Assembly: GCF_000510645.1 (NCBI RefSeq) | Contig: NZ_KI783301.1 | Location: 3,528,236 to 3,586,001, forward strand | DNA length: 57,766 nucleotides | Source: Thermicanus aegyptius DSM 12793 | Lineage (GTDB): Bacteria > Bacillota > Bacilli > Thermicanales > Thermicanaceae | Reading direction: 5' to 3' | Part shown: piece after piece, positions 24,598 to 32,440 of the stretch | Layout: every line of letters starts with the position of its first letter | How positions within the stretch are numbered: position 1 is the first letter of the stretch | The notes under the pieces: model-generated | Databases searched by the model: none | What the model saw: only the letters and a program-made list of their open reading frames with translations | Told to the model about the DNA's origin: nothing | Program-made: the position numbers and the translations under genes

Positions 24598-25600
24598 ATT
24601 CATGAAGCAGCGCTTGATTCTGATTTTACTTTTGGCGGTTACAATAGGGATCCTGGCTGGATGCGGAGGGGGTCAAGCCAATAAAGACCAAAATAACCAA
24701 AATAAAGGAAGTTTCGATTTGGGAATGAAATCCGACGATATCGTGGCAACCTATAAAGGAGGAAGCGTTACAGCCGGGGAATTTGAACAATATCTTTCCT
24801 TTTTAGGCGTGATGAATCCACAGGATACGACACTGAAAGATCCTACCACCTGGCCTGACATCCTAGATGCCTACGTAGGCCAAAAAATCTTGGCTGCCCG
24901 GGCCACGGAGAAGGGGATAAAACCTAACCAGACGGAGATCGATCAATACCTTTCGCAACAGAAAGGGGCGATAACGCAGAACTTAAAGGGAGAAGATTAC
25001 AACCAGTACCTAGCTAGGCAGGGGCTGAACGAAGGGAAAATGAAGGAATTCCTCACCCAATTTAACCTGATTGATCAGTACCTCCTCACCTCCAAAAGTG
25101 ATGAAGAACTTAAAAAGATTTATGATCAGGACAAAGATTCCTACACCATCGCTTCTGTCCGCCATATTCTCATTACCACCGAAAAGAGGAAGGATGACGA
25201 GGCCAAAAAATTGGCCCAGGATTTGGCGGACCGGATTCGGAAGGGGGAAGATTTTGCCGCTCTGGCGAACCAGTACTCTGAGGATCCCGGAAATACCAAT
25301 CAGGATGGGACCAAGAATGGGGGGTTATACGAGAATACCCCTGTGGCAAATTGGGTAGAACCTTTTAAGAAGGCCGCCTTGGAACTCCCCTTGAATCAGG
25401 TGAGCGATCCGGTCAAGACCGATTATGGCTACCATGTGATGCGGGTAGAAAAAAGAGAAGTACAACCCTTTGATCAGGTGAAGCAGGAGATTGCAGGTCA
25501 ACAGGCCTATCTTGCGTACATGAACTTTATGTCCCAGGAACTGCCCAAACTAATCGAAAAGAAGAATTTACCTGCGAAAACGGAAAGCCAGAAAAAGTGA
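24590..25600 (+). CDS. PrsA/SurA-like peptidyl-prolyl isomerase lipoprotein
   Basis: 336 residues. A lipoprotein signal with lipobox LAGC (acylated Cys25), an N-terminal SurA-type chaperone region, and a parvulin (PpiC) domain at about 185-285 (SVRHILITTEKR, GGLYENTP, GYHVMRVEKR). It would be anchored on the outer face of the membrane and assist folding of secreted proteins. The ATG at 24590 has AAAGGAG at 9 nt; a second ATG at 24602 is possible. It overlaps mfd by 8 nt, so the two are co-translated, although their functions seem unrelated. Confidence 0.88.
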   Translation: MPKFMKQRLILILLLAVTIGILAGCGGGQANKDQNNQNKGSFDLGMKSDDIVATYKGGSVTAGEFEQYLSFLGVMNPQDTTLKDPTTWPDILDAYVGQKILAARATEKGIKPNQTEIDQYLSQQKGAITQNLKGEDYNQYLARQGLNEGKMKEFLTQFNLIDQYLLTSKSDEELKKIYDQDKDSYTIASVRHILITTEKRKDDEAKKLAQDLADRIRKGEDFAALANQYSEDPGNTNQDGTKNGGLYENTPVANWVEPFKKAALELPLNQVSDPVKTDYGYHVMRVEKREVQPFDQVKQEIAGQQAYLAYMNFMSQELPKLIEKKNLPAKTESQKK

Positions 25601-25604
25601 CGGA

Positions 25605-25633
25605 GAATAGGAACGCCTCTTCCGCAAATACTA
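25605..25633 (+). promoter_or_regulatory. candidate sigma-G promoter of spoVT
   Basis: GAATA (25605-25609) is an exact gHATR; after 17 bp, AATACTA (25627-25633) misses CATnnTA only at the first base. spoVT is a sigma-G gene in B. subtilis. The leader would be about 85 nt. Confidence 0.5.
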
Positions 25634-25725
25634 TGACCAAGAATTCCTCTCACTCCCGTTTTGCGGTGTAAACCGATAAACCAGGTGCAACAAGAGTGAA
25701 ACTTCGAAGAAAGAGAGGTATAGGA

Positions 25726-26268
25726 ATGAAAGCAACAGGAATCGTGAGGCGTATTGATGATTTGGGGCGAGTTGTTATTCCTAAAGAGATCCGTAGAACA
25801 CTTCGCATCCGAGAGGGTGATCCTCTAGAAATTTTCGTGGATCGGGACGGTGAAGTAATCCTGAAAAAATACTCTCCCATTGGAGAGTTGGGTGATTTTG
25901 CCAAGGAATATGCCGATTCCCTTTATGAGAGCCTAAATCACATCACGCTGATCTCGGACAGGGATCATATGATTGCGGTTGCAGGTGGATCTAAAAAAGA
26001 TTATTTGGAGAAGGGCATCGGCCCCTTAATAGAGAGCGCCATGGAAGAGAGGAAGACGATAAAAGAGGTTAACGGCGGAGAATTTGAGTTGGTTCGGGAT
26101 ATGAAGGAGAAGTATAGTTCCTTTGTGATCGCTCCCATCATCGCAGGAGGAGACCCCATTGGATCGGTTATCCTGATTAGCAAAAATGATATGGCAAAGA
26201 TGGGCGAATTGGAAGTGAAAATGGCGGAAACCGCAGCGGGCTTTTTAGGAAAGCAGATGGAACAGTAA
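25726..26268 (+). CDS. spoVT: stage V sporulation regulator SpoVT
   Basis: 180 residues. The N-terminal AbrB-like DNA-binding domain (MKATGIVRRIDDLGRVVIPKE) is almost identical to the B. subtilis protein. From about residue 55 a GAF-like domain follows. It modulates sigma-G genes in the forespore. The ATG at 25726 has AAAGAGGT upstream; ten codons of open frame before it are not used. A second SpoVT/AbrB-domain gene (abrB) lies in the same window. A terminator follows. Confidence 0.97.
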   Translation: MKATGIVRRIDDLGRVVIPKEIRRTLRIREGDPLEIFVDRDGEVILKKYSPIGELGDFAKEYADSLYESLNHITLISDRDHMIAVAGGSKKDYLEKGIGPLIESAMEERKTIKEVNGGEFELVRDMKEKYSSFVIAPIIAGGDPIGSVILISKNDMAKMGELEVKMAETAAGFLGKQMEQ

Positions 26269-26269
26269 T

Positions 26270-26300
26270 AAAAAGCAGGTTGTTATACCTGCTTTTTTTT
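26270..26300 (+). terminator. terminator after spoVT
   Basis: AAAAGCAGGT (26271-26280) with ACCTGCTTTT (26287-26296), 6-nt loop, and a T-run. Confidence 0.92.
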
Positions 26301-26362
26301 CGCTTGTTGGGAGGGTATAATAAAAAGTTGGAGCTTAAAGCGTTCAGGGGAGGAAGAGGCGC

Positions 26363-27985
26363 GTGAGCCAACGGTCAAAGAGTTTTATTCAGGGGGCATT
26401 TATTTTAGGTTCGGCCGCCCTCATTTCCAAGTTATTGGGAGCGATTTACCGGATCCCATATCAGAACATTACCGGGGATATAGGTCTTTATGTGTATAAC
26501 CAGGTATACCCCCTCTATACGATCTTGCTCTTCCTTTCCACGTCAGGTTTCCCCAAAGCGATCTCAAAGATGATTGCCGAAAAGACGGTGTTGGGGGATG
26601 AGGAGGGAGCCTTTCGAATTTTCCGCATCGCCTCGACGGTTCTATTTATGACCGGATTTTTTTTCTTTTTCATCCTTTATGCAGGTGCCCCTTATCTCGC
26701 TAAATGGTCCGGAGATGAGAACCTAACATTACCGTTCCGAAGCATTTCCTATGCTCTACTCATTGTTCCTTTTTTGGCCTCGATCCGCGGGTTTTTCCAG
26801 GGAAATCAGAATATGCTCCCAACCGCCATCTCGCAGATTGCCGAACAGGTGGTTCGGGTACTTACAATCCTCATCCTCTCCTACTGGTTTATCGCTCATG
26901 GGTATTCCGCTTATTATGCCGGTGCAGGGGCGGTATTCGGCGCGTTTACGGGGGCTCTCGCCTCGGCCGCCGTTTTATTTACTTATTTATATCGTTTTCG
27001 CAGACAAAAGGGGAATCCTCCTGCCCGTTTAATCATGAGGAAAAAAGAGCCTGCGTTTCAGGTCATGAAGGAAATCATGAAATATTCCATTCCCATCTCC
27101 CTCGCCTCCCTTTTGGTCCCTCTCTTACAACTGGTTGACTCCTTCACCGTAAAAAACCTCTTAGACTTAAGGGGTTTTCCAGAACTTACCTCCATGAATC
27201 TAAAAGGAGTGTACGACCGGGGGATGCCTCTCGTCCAATTTGCAGCATTCTTGGCAGCTCCCCTCACCATTGCTCTTCTTCCGGCCATCTCCGAAGCGGC
27301 TGCGAAGGGGCGGAGAAGACAGATCGCTAGACAAACAGATTTGGCTTTAAGGGTCACGCTTCTTTTTTCATTGCCTGCCTCGATCGGTTTAATGGTGATT
27401 GCAGAGCCTGTAAATATTTTCATCTACATGGATAACAAAGGGAGCGACGCCCTGGCCATTCTCGCCTTTACCACTCTTTTTTCTACACTCAACATGACAA
27501 CGGCAGGCATCTTACAGGGAATAGGGCTTATGATGCTCCCCGCCCGAAACCTCTTCGTCGGCATCGTGGTAAAACTATTTCTCAATTTAACCCTGATTCC
27601 TCTTTGGGATATTCGGGGAGCCGCCTTCTCTACCGTTATTGCGTATGGGATAGCAACATTCCTTAATCTGCGGCAGATTCTTAAGTTTACAGATTTTAGA
27701 CCGAATTATAAACTTTATATTACCCGTCCCCTTCTCTCCGTGCTTATGATGGCATTATCCGCTTGGACCGCGGGAGTTCTCTCCGGGAGAATCCTTCTTC
27801 TTTTCCATCTGCCGGAACGTTTATATAATGGAGGGATTGTTCTTTTCTCCATCCTCAGCGCTCTTTTTGTATATTCCTACATGCTTTTAAAGATCGGTGC
27901 GATCAGAGCGAGCGAACTGGAAATGGTTCCAAAATTAAACCGGTTCGTACCTCTCTTTAAGAAATGGAATCTATTCAGAGAGTAA
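26363..27985 (+). CDS. yabM: MurJ/SpoVB-family lipid flippase homologue (YabM)
   Basis: 540 residues with about 14 predicted membrane helices and the MOP-superfamily start (FIQGAFILGSAALISKLLGA, then IYRIPYQNI). A homologue of SpoVB/MurJ exporters that move lipid-linked precursors across the membrane; the substrate is unknown here. The start is GTG, with GGGGAGGAAG upstream. It follows spoVT and precedes mazG, as yabM does in B. subtilis. Codon use and composition look like the neighbours. Confidence 0.88.
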   Translation: MSQRSKSFIQGAFILGSAALISKLLGAIYRIPYQNITGDIGLYVYNQVYPLYTILLFLSTSGFPKAISKMIAEKTVLGDEEGAFRIFRIASTVLFMTGFFFFFILYAGAPYLAKWSGDENLTLPFRSISYALLIVPFLASIRGFFQGNQNMLPTAISQIAEQVVRVLTILILSYWFIAHGYSAYYAGAGAVFGAFTGALASAAVLFTYLYRFRRQKGNPPARLIMRKKEPAFQVMKEIMKYSIPISLASLLVPLLQLVDSFTVKNLLDLRGFPELTSMNLKGVYDRGMPLVQFAAFLAAPLTIALLPAISEAAAKGRRRQIARQTDLALRVTLLFSLPASIGLMVIAEPVNIFIYMDNKGSDALAILAFTTLFSTLNMTTAGILQGIGLMMLPARNLFVGIVVKLFLNLTLIPLWDIRGAAFSTVIAYGIATFLNLRQILKFTDFRPNYKLYITRPLLSVLMMALSAWTAGVLSGRILLLFHLPERLYNGGIVLFSILSALFVYSYMLLKIGAIRASELEMVPKLNRFVPLFKKWNLFRE

Positions 27986-28064
27986 GGGCTAGGAAACAAG
28001 CCGTAGAGCAAAAAAGGTTTTGATGCACGATGTGTGGATAAATGAAGAAGAAGGGGTGGAAAAG

Positions 28065-29561
28065 GTGAAACCGGTCATTTATATTTTAGGTCTAGGTCCA
28101 GGCGGCGCTGAGGAGTTGACGCAGGATCAAGCGGATCTTCTGCGTAGGCTGGGGAAGATGTATCTGCGTACGATGGATATGCTTGATACCCGTTGGCTTA
28201 CCGAGTGGGGGATTACCCTTCATTCCTTCGATGCCCTCTATGAGCGAGAGAAGACCTATGAAGGAGTTTACCTGGAATTAGTAAAGGCCCTTATCCAAGT
28301 GGCAAAGGAGGAGGGTGAGGTGGTGTATGGAATCCCCGGACACCCGCGGGTTGCGGAACGAAGTGTTTCTTTATTGGAGGAGTTAGGGGAGAAGGAGGGA
28401 ATTGAGATCAAAATTTTGGGAGGACGAAGTTTTTTTGATGATCTGTTTCATTCCTTGCGGTTTGATCCTGTAGAAGGTTTTCTCCTCTTAGACGCATATA
28501 CCTTGACCCGGGAACGGTTAAATTCCCGAATGCATACGGTGATCCTTCAATTGGCAGATGCCATGACCGCCTCCGACGTAAAGCTTACGTTGATGGAGAG
28601 ATATCCCGATGATTATGAGGTCACCTTAGCCTCCAGGCTAGGATCCGATCGGGAGAAGAAGCTCATTCTTCCTCTTTACCGGCTTGACCAGGAGAGGGAT
28701 TGGGAATGGGATAATTATACCCTTCTCTATCTCCCTCCCTTAGGGGAAGAGGAATGGTATATGAACCAATTTGAGACCGTCCGGCAAATTGTCGCTACGC
28801 TGAGAAGCCCAGGGGGATGCCCATGGGATCGGGAACAGACCCATAGGAGCCTCCGCCCGTATCTGATTGAGGAAGCTTATGAGGTGATCGAAGCCATCGA
28901 TACGGAGGATCTGGATGCCTTGCAGGAAGAACTGGGAGATCTCCTTCTTCAAATTTTGCTACATAGCCGGATCGCCGAGGAAGAGGGCTTCTTTCATGTG
29001 GAGGATGTGATTAAGGGATTAAGCGAGAAGCTGATCCGTCGCCATCCCCATGTTTTTGGAGAGAAGAAAGCGAAAAATGTGAATGAGGCATGGGCAAATT
29101 GGAAAGAAATGAAGGAAGAGGAGAAAAAGGCGAAAGGAGAAGGAGGAAAGGAGGTTTCCATCCTAGACGAGGTAAAAGTAGGACTTCCGCCCCTCATCGC
29201 TGCCGTAAAGTTGCAAAAGAGGGCAAGCAAGGCGGGATTTGATTGGGAGAAAGAAGAGGATGTTGCGCGAAAGGTGGAAGAGGAATGGAGGGAGTTTCAG
29301 GAAGCTCTATCCGTTGAAGAGAAGGAGGAAGAATTGGGCGATCTGCTCTTTGCTATCGTTAATTTGGCTCGTTTTGAACGCCTCGATCCGGAAAAGGCGC
29401 TTTCTAACGCCAATCGTAAATTCCGCCGCCGTTTCCGTTACATTGAGGAGAGGTTAAGGGAGAGAGGCATCCCCCTAAACGAAGCTACCCTTGAAGAAAT
29501 GGATAAACTGTGGCAAGAGGAAAAAATTCATCCCGCATCGTCCGAAAAAAAGCAGGAATGA
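28065..29561 (+). CDS. mazG: MazG-family nucleoside triphosphate pyrophosphohydrolase with N-terminal methylase-like domain (YabN)
   Basis: 498 residues from GTG at 28065. The N-terminal 215 residues are a tetrapyrrole-methylase-like domain (IYILGLGPGG). Two MazG repeats follow, with EExxE metal motifs: LRSPGGCPWDREQTH and EEAYEVIEAI in the first, EEEWREFQEAL and EELGDLLFA in the second. It clears non-canonical NTPs. The start is uncertain: an ATG at 28023 gives 14 extra residues, but AAGGGG sits 8 nt before 28065 and the domain begins there. Confidence 0.9.
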   Translation: MKPVIYILGLGPGGAEELTQDQADLLRRLGKMYLRTMDMLDTRWLTEWGITLHSFDALYEREKTYEGVYLELVKALIQVAKEEGEVVYGIPGHPRVAERSVSLLEELGEKEGIEIKILGGRSFFDDLFHSLRFDPVEGFLLLDAYTLTRERLNSRMHTVILQLADAMTASDVKLTLMERYPDDYEVTLASRLGSDREKKLILPLYRLDQERDWEWDNYTLLYLPPLGEEEWYMNQFETVRQIVATLRSPGGCPWDREQTHRSLRPYLIEEAYEVIEAIDTEDLDALQEELGDLLLQILLHSRIAEEEGFFHVEDVIKGLSEKLIRRHPHVFGEKKAKNVNEAWANWKEMKEEEKKAKGEGGKEVSILDEVKVGLPPLIAAVKLQKRASKAGFDWEKEEDVARKVEEEWREFQEALSVEEKEEELGDLLFAIVNLARFERLDPEKALSNANRKFRRRFRYIEERLRERGIPLNEATLEEMDKLWQEEKIHPASSEKKQE

Positions 29562-29620
29562 TGAAACGATTGTAGAATAAGTACGAAGAAGAGTAGAGTT
29601 ACTAGAATGGAGGTTTTTCC

Positions 29621-29893
29621 ATGAATAAGCAGGAATTCGTTACCGCTTTGGCGGAAAAGACGGGATTTAAGAAGAAGGACGTAGAGACGGTATTAAACGC
29701 TCTTCTCGACGAAGTAACAGAGGCCTTAAAGAAAGGGGAGAAAGTTCAGTTCGTCGGATTCGGCACGTTTGAAACGCGGAGAAGGGCAGGACGAACCGGC
29801 CGCAACCCTCAAACCGGAGAAAGCATTACCATCGCAGAAGCGACGGTTCCCGTTTTCAAGCCAGGAAATAAATTGAAAGAAGCGGTGAAATAA
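29621..29893 (+). CDS. hup: HU DNA-binding protein
   Basis: 90 residues of the HU/IHF family: MNKQEFVTALAEKTG, VQFVGFGTFETRRRAGRTGRNP (split across the beta-arm), ending FKPGNKLKEAV. It is a nucleoid protein that bends and compacts DNA. GGAGGTTT lies before the ATG. A weak sigma-A-like pair (TTGTAG, 18 bp, TAGAGT) starts at 29570. It ends with a terminator, which separates it from the accessory cluster. Confidence 0.97.
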   Translation: MNKQEFVTALAEKTGFKKKDVETVLNALLDEVTEALKKGEKVQFVGFGTFETRRRAGRTGRNPQTGESITIAEATVPVFKPGNKLKEAVK

Positions 29894-29940
29894 GCGGAAG
29901 GGATTAAGAAATATCAAGGATGGCCAGCGTGGAAAAAAGA

Positions 29941-29973
29941 AACCTGCGTTCACAAAGGACGCGGGTTTTTTTT
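29941..29973 (+). terminator. terminator after hup
   Basis: AACCTGCGT (29941-29949) pairs with ACGCGGGTT (29959-29967), one T-G wobble, then T residues. Confidence 0.88.
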
Positions 29974-29989
29974 CTCATCCCCTCTTTTT

Positions 29990-30044
29990 TTCACAAATGA
30001 TTCACATATTCTTGCGTAATTTGTTCACATCTTTGTGGTACATT
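29990..30044 (+). promoter_or_regulatory. putative activator-dependent promoter with TTCACA direct repeats
   Basis: TTCACA occurs at 29990, 30001 and 30024, so repeat spacings are 11 and 23 bp. Downstream, TGGTACATT (30036-30044) looks like an extended -10, but there is no good -35. OmpR/PhoB-type regulators usually bind direct repeats 11 bp apart, and such a regulator is encoded in this cluster. Sites resemble the remembered ResD box (reverse complement ATTCACAAA) in part. Confidence 0.45.
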
Positions 30045-30080
30045 CGATACATCATGAAAGGAAAATAAGGAGTGATGTAT

Positions 30081-30521
30081 GTGAAAGCGTTTTTATCATC
30101 TATGGTTTTAACGTTTTTTATGATGTTCGCAGTAGCGTGCGGACAAACTGGGGAGATTTCTTCTTCTTTAAATGGGATTACGGTGGAACTGCAGAAGGAA
30201 AAAGAGCCGATTCCTACCGGAGAGATGAAGGTCTATACGGTGAAGCTGACTGAAAACGGCTCCCCTGTCGACGTGGATAAGGTTTATTTTTACATGAACA
30301 TGAAAGGAATGCATCATCCTGCCGAAGGGACCATGAAAAGAGTGGATCAAGGGGTGTATCAGTTGGCGTTGCCCCTCGCCATGCCTGGGGAATGGTATGG
30401 GGAGGTTACCCTTTATAAAGGGAATGAAGAGAGAAAGGTAGAAGGATTTACGATTCAGGGAGAAGGGAAAAAATTTATGCAATATATGAAGGGATATAAT
30501 GCGGATACCCAGGGGAAATAG
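30081..30521 (+). CDS. YtkA/FixH-like domain lipoprotein with Met/His cluster
   Basis: 146 residues. The start is GTG at 30081, 8 nt after AAGGAG; an ATG two codons earlier is too close to that site. A lipoprotein signal ends at AVAC (Cys20). The rest is one Ig-like YtkA-type domain ending near 130. A short strand loop, MNMKGMHH (M72, M74, M77, H78, H79), with M85 and M101 nearby, could bind copper or another soft metal (inference). It is the first gene of the accessory cluster; the permease begins 24 nt downstream. Exact function unknown. Confidence 0.75.
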   Translation: MKAFLSSMVLTFFMMFAVACGQTGEISSSLNGITVELQKEKEPIPTGEMKVYTVKLTENGSPVDVDKVYFYMNMKGMHHPAEGTMKRVDQGVYQLALPLAMPGEWYGEVTLYKGNEERKVEGFTIQGEGKKFMQYMKGYNADTQGK

Positions 30522-30545
30522 GAGGGTAAACGAGGGGGGATATGT

Positions 30546-31742
30546 TTGATTGATCTCATCATTCGTTCTATGTTGAGGCGGAGAAAACATCTATTTCTTA
30601 CCACCGGGATTGTGGCAGGCATCTTCGCCTCCCTTTTCATCCTTTCCCTTCTCTTCTTAGGATTTCAGAATGGTGTAAACGTAAGCAATGAGAGACTTGG
30701 AGCAGATGTGGTGATTCTTCCCAAGGAGGTTCCTGTAGAGGGAAACATGGTGCTCCTCTCCGGTGAACCAGTCAATGTTTATTTTGATGAGAAGAAGACG
30801 GAAGAAGCTCTAAAAAAAATCCCGGGGGTTGGGGCGTGGACGCCACAGTTCTTCACCCAAACCTTAAATGCCGATTGTTGTTCCGTAGGCGGAGAAAATC
30901 GTCTGGTGGGGATCGATTGGAAGAGCGATTTTTTGGTGAAGCCGTGGCTAACAACGGGGAAGATTGACCATTTTGAGGGGAATATGGCTATTTTCGGAGG
31001 AAAAGTTCCTTTTTATGAGGATCGCGTACAGATCTTGGGAGAAAATTTCCGCATTGTTGGCGTTCTTGCCCCTACGGGGACGGCGATGGATTATACCATC
31101 TACATTCCCCTTGCTGAGGCTCGCCGTCTCACGGCCCATTCCGACACGGTTGTTCAATATTGGGAACAGGATGATCCATTTACCTCCTTGTCGGCCCTCT
31201 TTATCAAAGCGGAGGAAGGATATAATCCGGATTTATTGGCTTACACCCTGAACCGCATACCGGATGTGCAAGTGGTTCAGTCCAGTGAAGTTTTAAATGC
31301 AACACGAAACAGTTTCTCGTTCATGGAAAAATTGCTTTGGTTTTTTTATCTTGCATTGCTCTTTTTAGGGGCCATCGGTTTGATCGGCCGTTACAGCGGG
31401 TATGTGATGGAGCGGAAGAAGGAATTTGGTTTGATGATGGCCTTAGGGATGTCGGGGAGGAAACTTCGGGATTGGATCATAAAGGAGACCCTTCTCTATG
31501 GGATGATAGGTGCTATCCTGGGCCTTATACTCACTTTTGTTTTCTATCCGGTCATGGTGGGGTGGATTGAAAAGAATCCGCTGCAGCCTTATGTGCCTCC
31601 AAGTCTTATGGAATGGGTGGGATTAGGATTCTTCACGTTTCTCGTGACTCAAGGATTGCTCATCCTGTCTGCCCTCCTGCCCGGCAGAGGCATCTCCCTC
31701 CTATGGGCAGGCAAGGCAATGGCAGAGGGGGAATTGGAATGA
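30546..31742 (+). CDS. FtsX/MacB-type ABC transporter permease with Cys-Cys-Ser motif
   Basis: 398 residues. One N-terminal membrane helix (about 15-38), a large extracytoplasmic domain (about 40-255), then three helices (about 260-282, 310-335, 350-375): MacB-type topology. The external domain has DCCSVGG (C111, C112) followed by VGIDWKSDFLVKPWL. This CCS...DF..PWL pattern recalls permeases found beside Ftr1/P19 iron-uptake genes (recall, not a search). The start is TTG, 7 nt after GAGGGGGG; the nearest ATG runs into a stop. It overlaps the ATPase gene by 4 nt (ATGA). No HlyD-type adaptor is encoded nearby. Confidence 0.82.
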   Translation: MIDLIIRSMLRRRKHLFLTTGIVAGIFASLFILSLLFLGFQNGVNVSNERLGADVVILPKEVPVEGNMVLLSGEPVNVYFDEKKTEEALKKIPGVGAWTPQFFTQTLNADCCSVGGENRLVGIDWKSDFLVKPWLTTGKIDHFEGNMAIFGGKVPFYEDRVQILGENFRIVGVLAPTGTAMDYTIYIPLAEARRLTAHSDTVVQYWEQDDPFTSLSALFIKAEEGYNPDLLAYTLNRIPDVQVVQSSEVLNATRNSFSFMEKLLWFFYLALLFLGAIGLIGRYSGYVMERKKEFGLMMALGMSGRKLRDWIIKETLLYGMIGAILGLILTFVFYPVMVGWIEKNPLQPYVPPSLMEWVGLGFFTFLVTQGLLILSALLPGRGISLLWAGKAMAEGELE

Positions 31743-32422
31743 CCGAGCCTATGGTAAGCATAGAGAACCTCTCCCTTTCTTACCGGGAGAGGAGAAAAAA
31801 ACATCAGGTTTTAAATGGGATCACTCTTACGGTGCAAAAAGGAGAATGGGTGATGATTACCGGGGAATCGGGTGCCGGGAAATCAACCCTCCTTCATGTC
31901 ATCGCCGGGCTGCTCCCCCCCTCCGCAGGGAAGATCAGGATCGACGGACGGGAATATACCACGGAGAACGAGAGGGCGCAATTTCGGAATAAACAGATTG
32001 GGGTGATGTTTCAGGGCTCTCCGCTTCTTCCCACGTTTTTGGTTTGGGAGAACGTAGCTTTGCCTAGCCGAATCTCGGCAGGAAACAGATCCCGTTTTAC
32101 TCCTGAGGAAAGAATGAGGGCGATCGAGCTGCTGGATCAACTCGGGATGAGAGAGCATAGCGAACGTTATCCCCACCAACTAAGCCTGGGGCAGAAAAGG
32201 AGAGTGGCCATCGCCAGGGCGCTTATGAATCGCCCGACCCTTCTTCTGGCCGACGAGCCCACGAATGACCTGGATCCGATACGGGTGGAAAGCCTTCTAT
32301 CCTATTTCCAAAAAATCCATCAACAGGGAATGACCATCATCATGGTGACCCACCAGGAACGGCCTCTTCAATATGGAGATCGAAGGATTCGGTTAGAGAA
32401 CGGAACCCTAAAGGAGGAGTAA
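31739..32422 (+). CDS. ABC transporter ATP-binding protein (MacB/LolD type)
   Basis: 227 residues. Walker A GESGAGKST (42-50), Q-loop near VMFQGSP, signature LSLGQKRR, Walker B LLLADEPTNDLD, and switch histidine in VTHQ. The signature is LSLGQ rather than LSGGQ. The ATG overlaps the permease stop (ATGA), with AGGGGG just upstream, so the two form one transporter (probable 2:2 dimer). These systems typically act by mechanotransmission on periplasmic or exported substrates rather than by classic import. Confidence 0.9.
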   Translation: MTEPMVSIENLSLSYRERRKKHQVLNGITLTVQKGEWVMITGESGAGKSTLLHVIAGLLPPSAGKIRIDGREYTTENERAQFRNKQIGVMFQGSPLLPTFLVWENVALPSRISAGNRSRFTPEERMRAIELLDQLGMREHSERYPHQLSLGQKRRVAIARALMNRPTLLLADEPTNDLDPIRVESLLSYFQKIHQQGMTIIMVTHQERPLQYGDRRIRLENGTLKEE

Positions 32423-32440
32423 GGGCAGGTCCGGAAAGAG

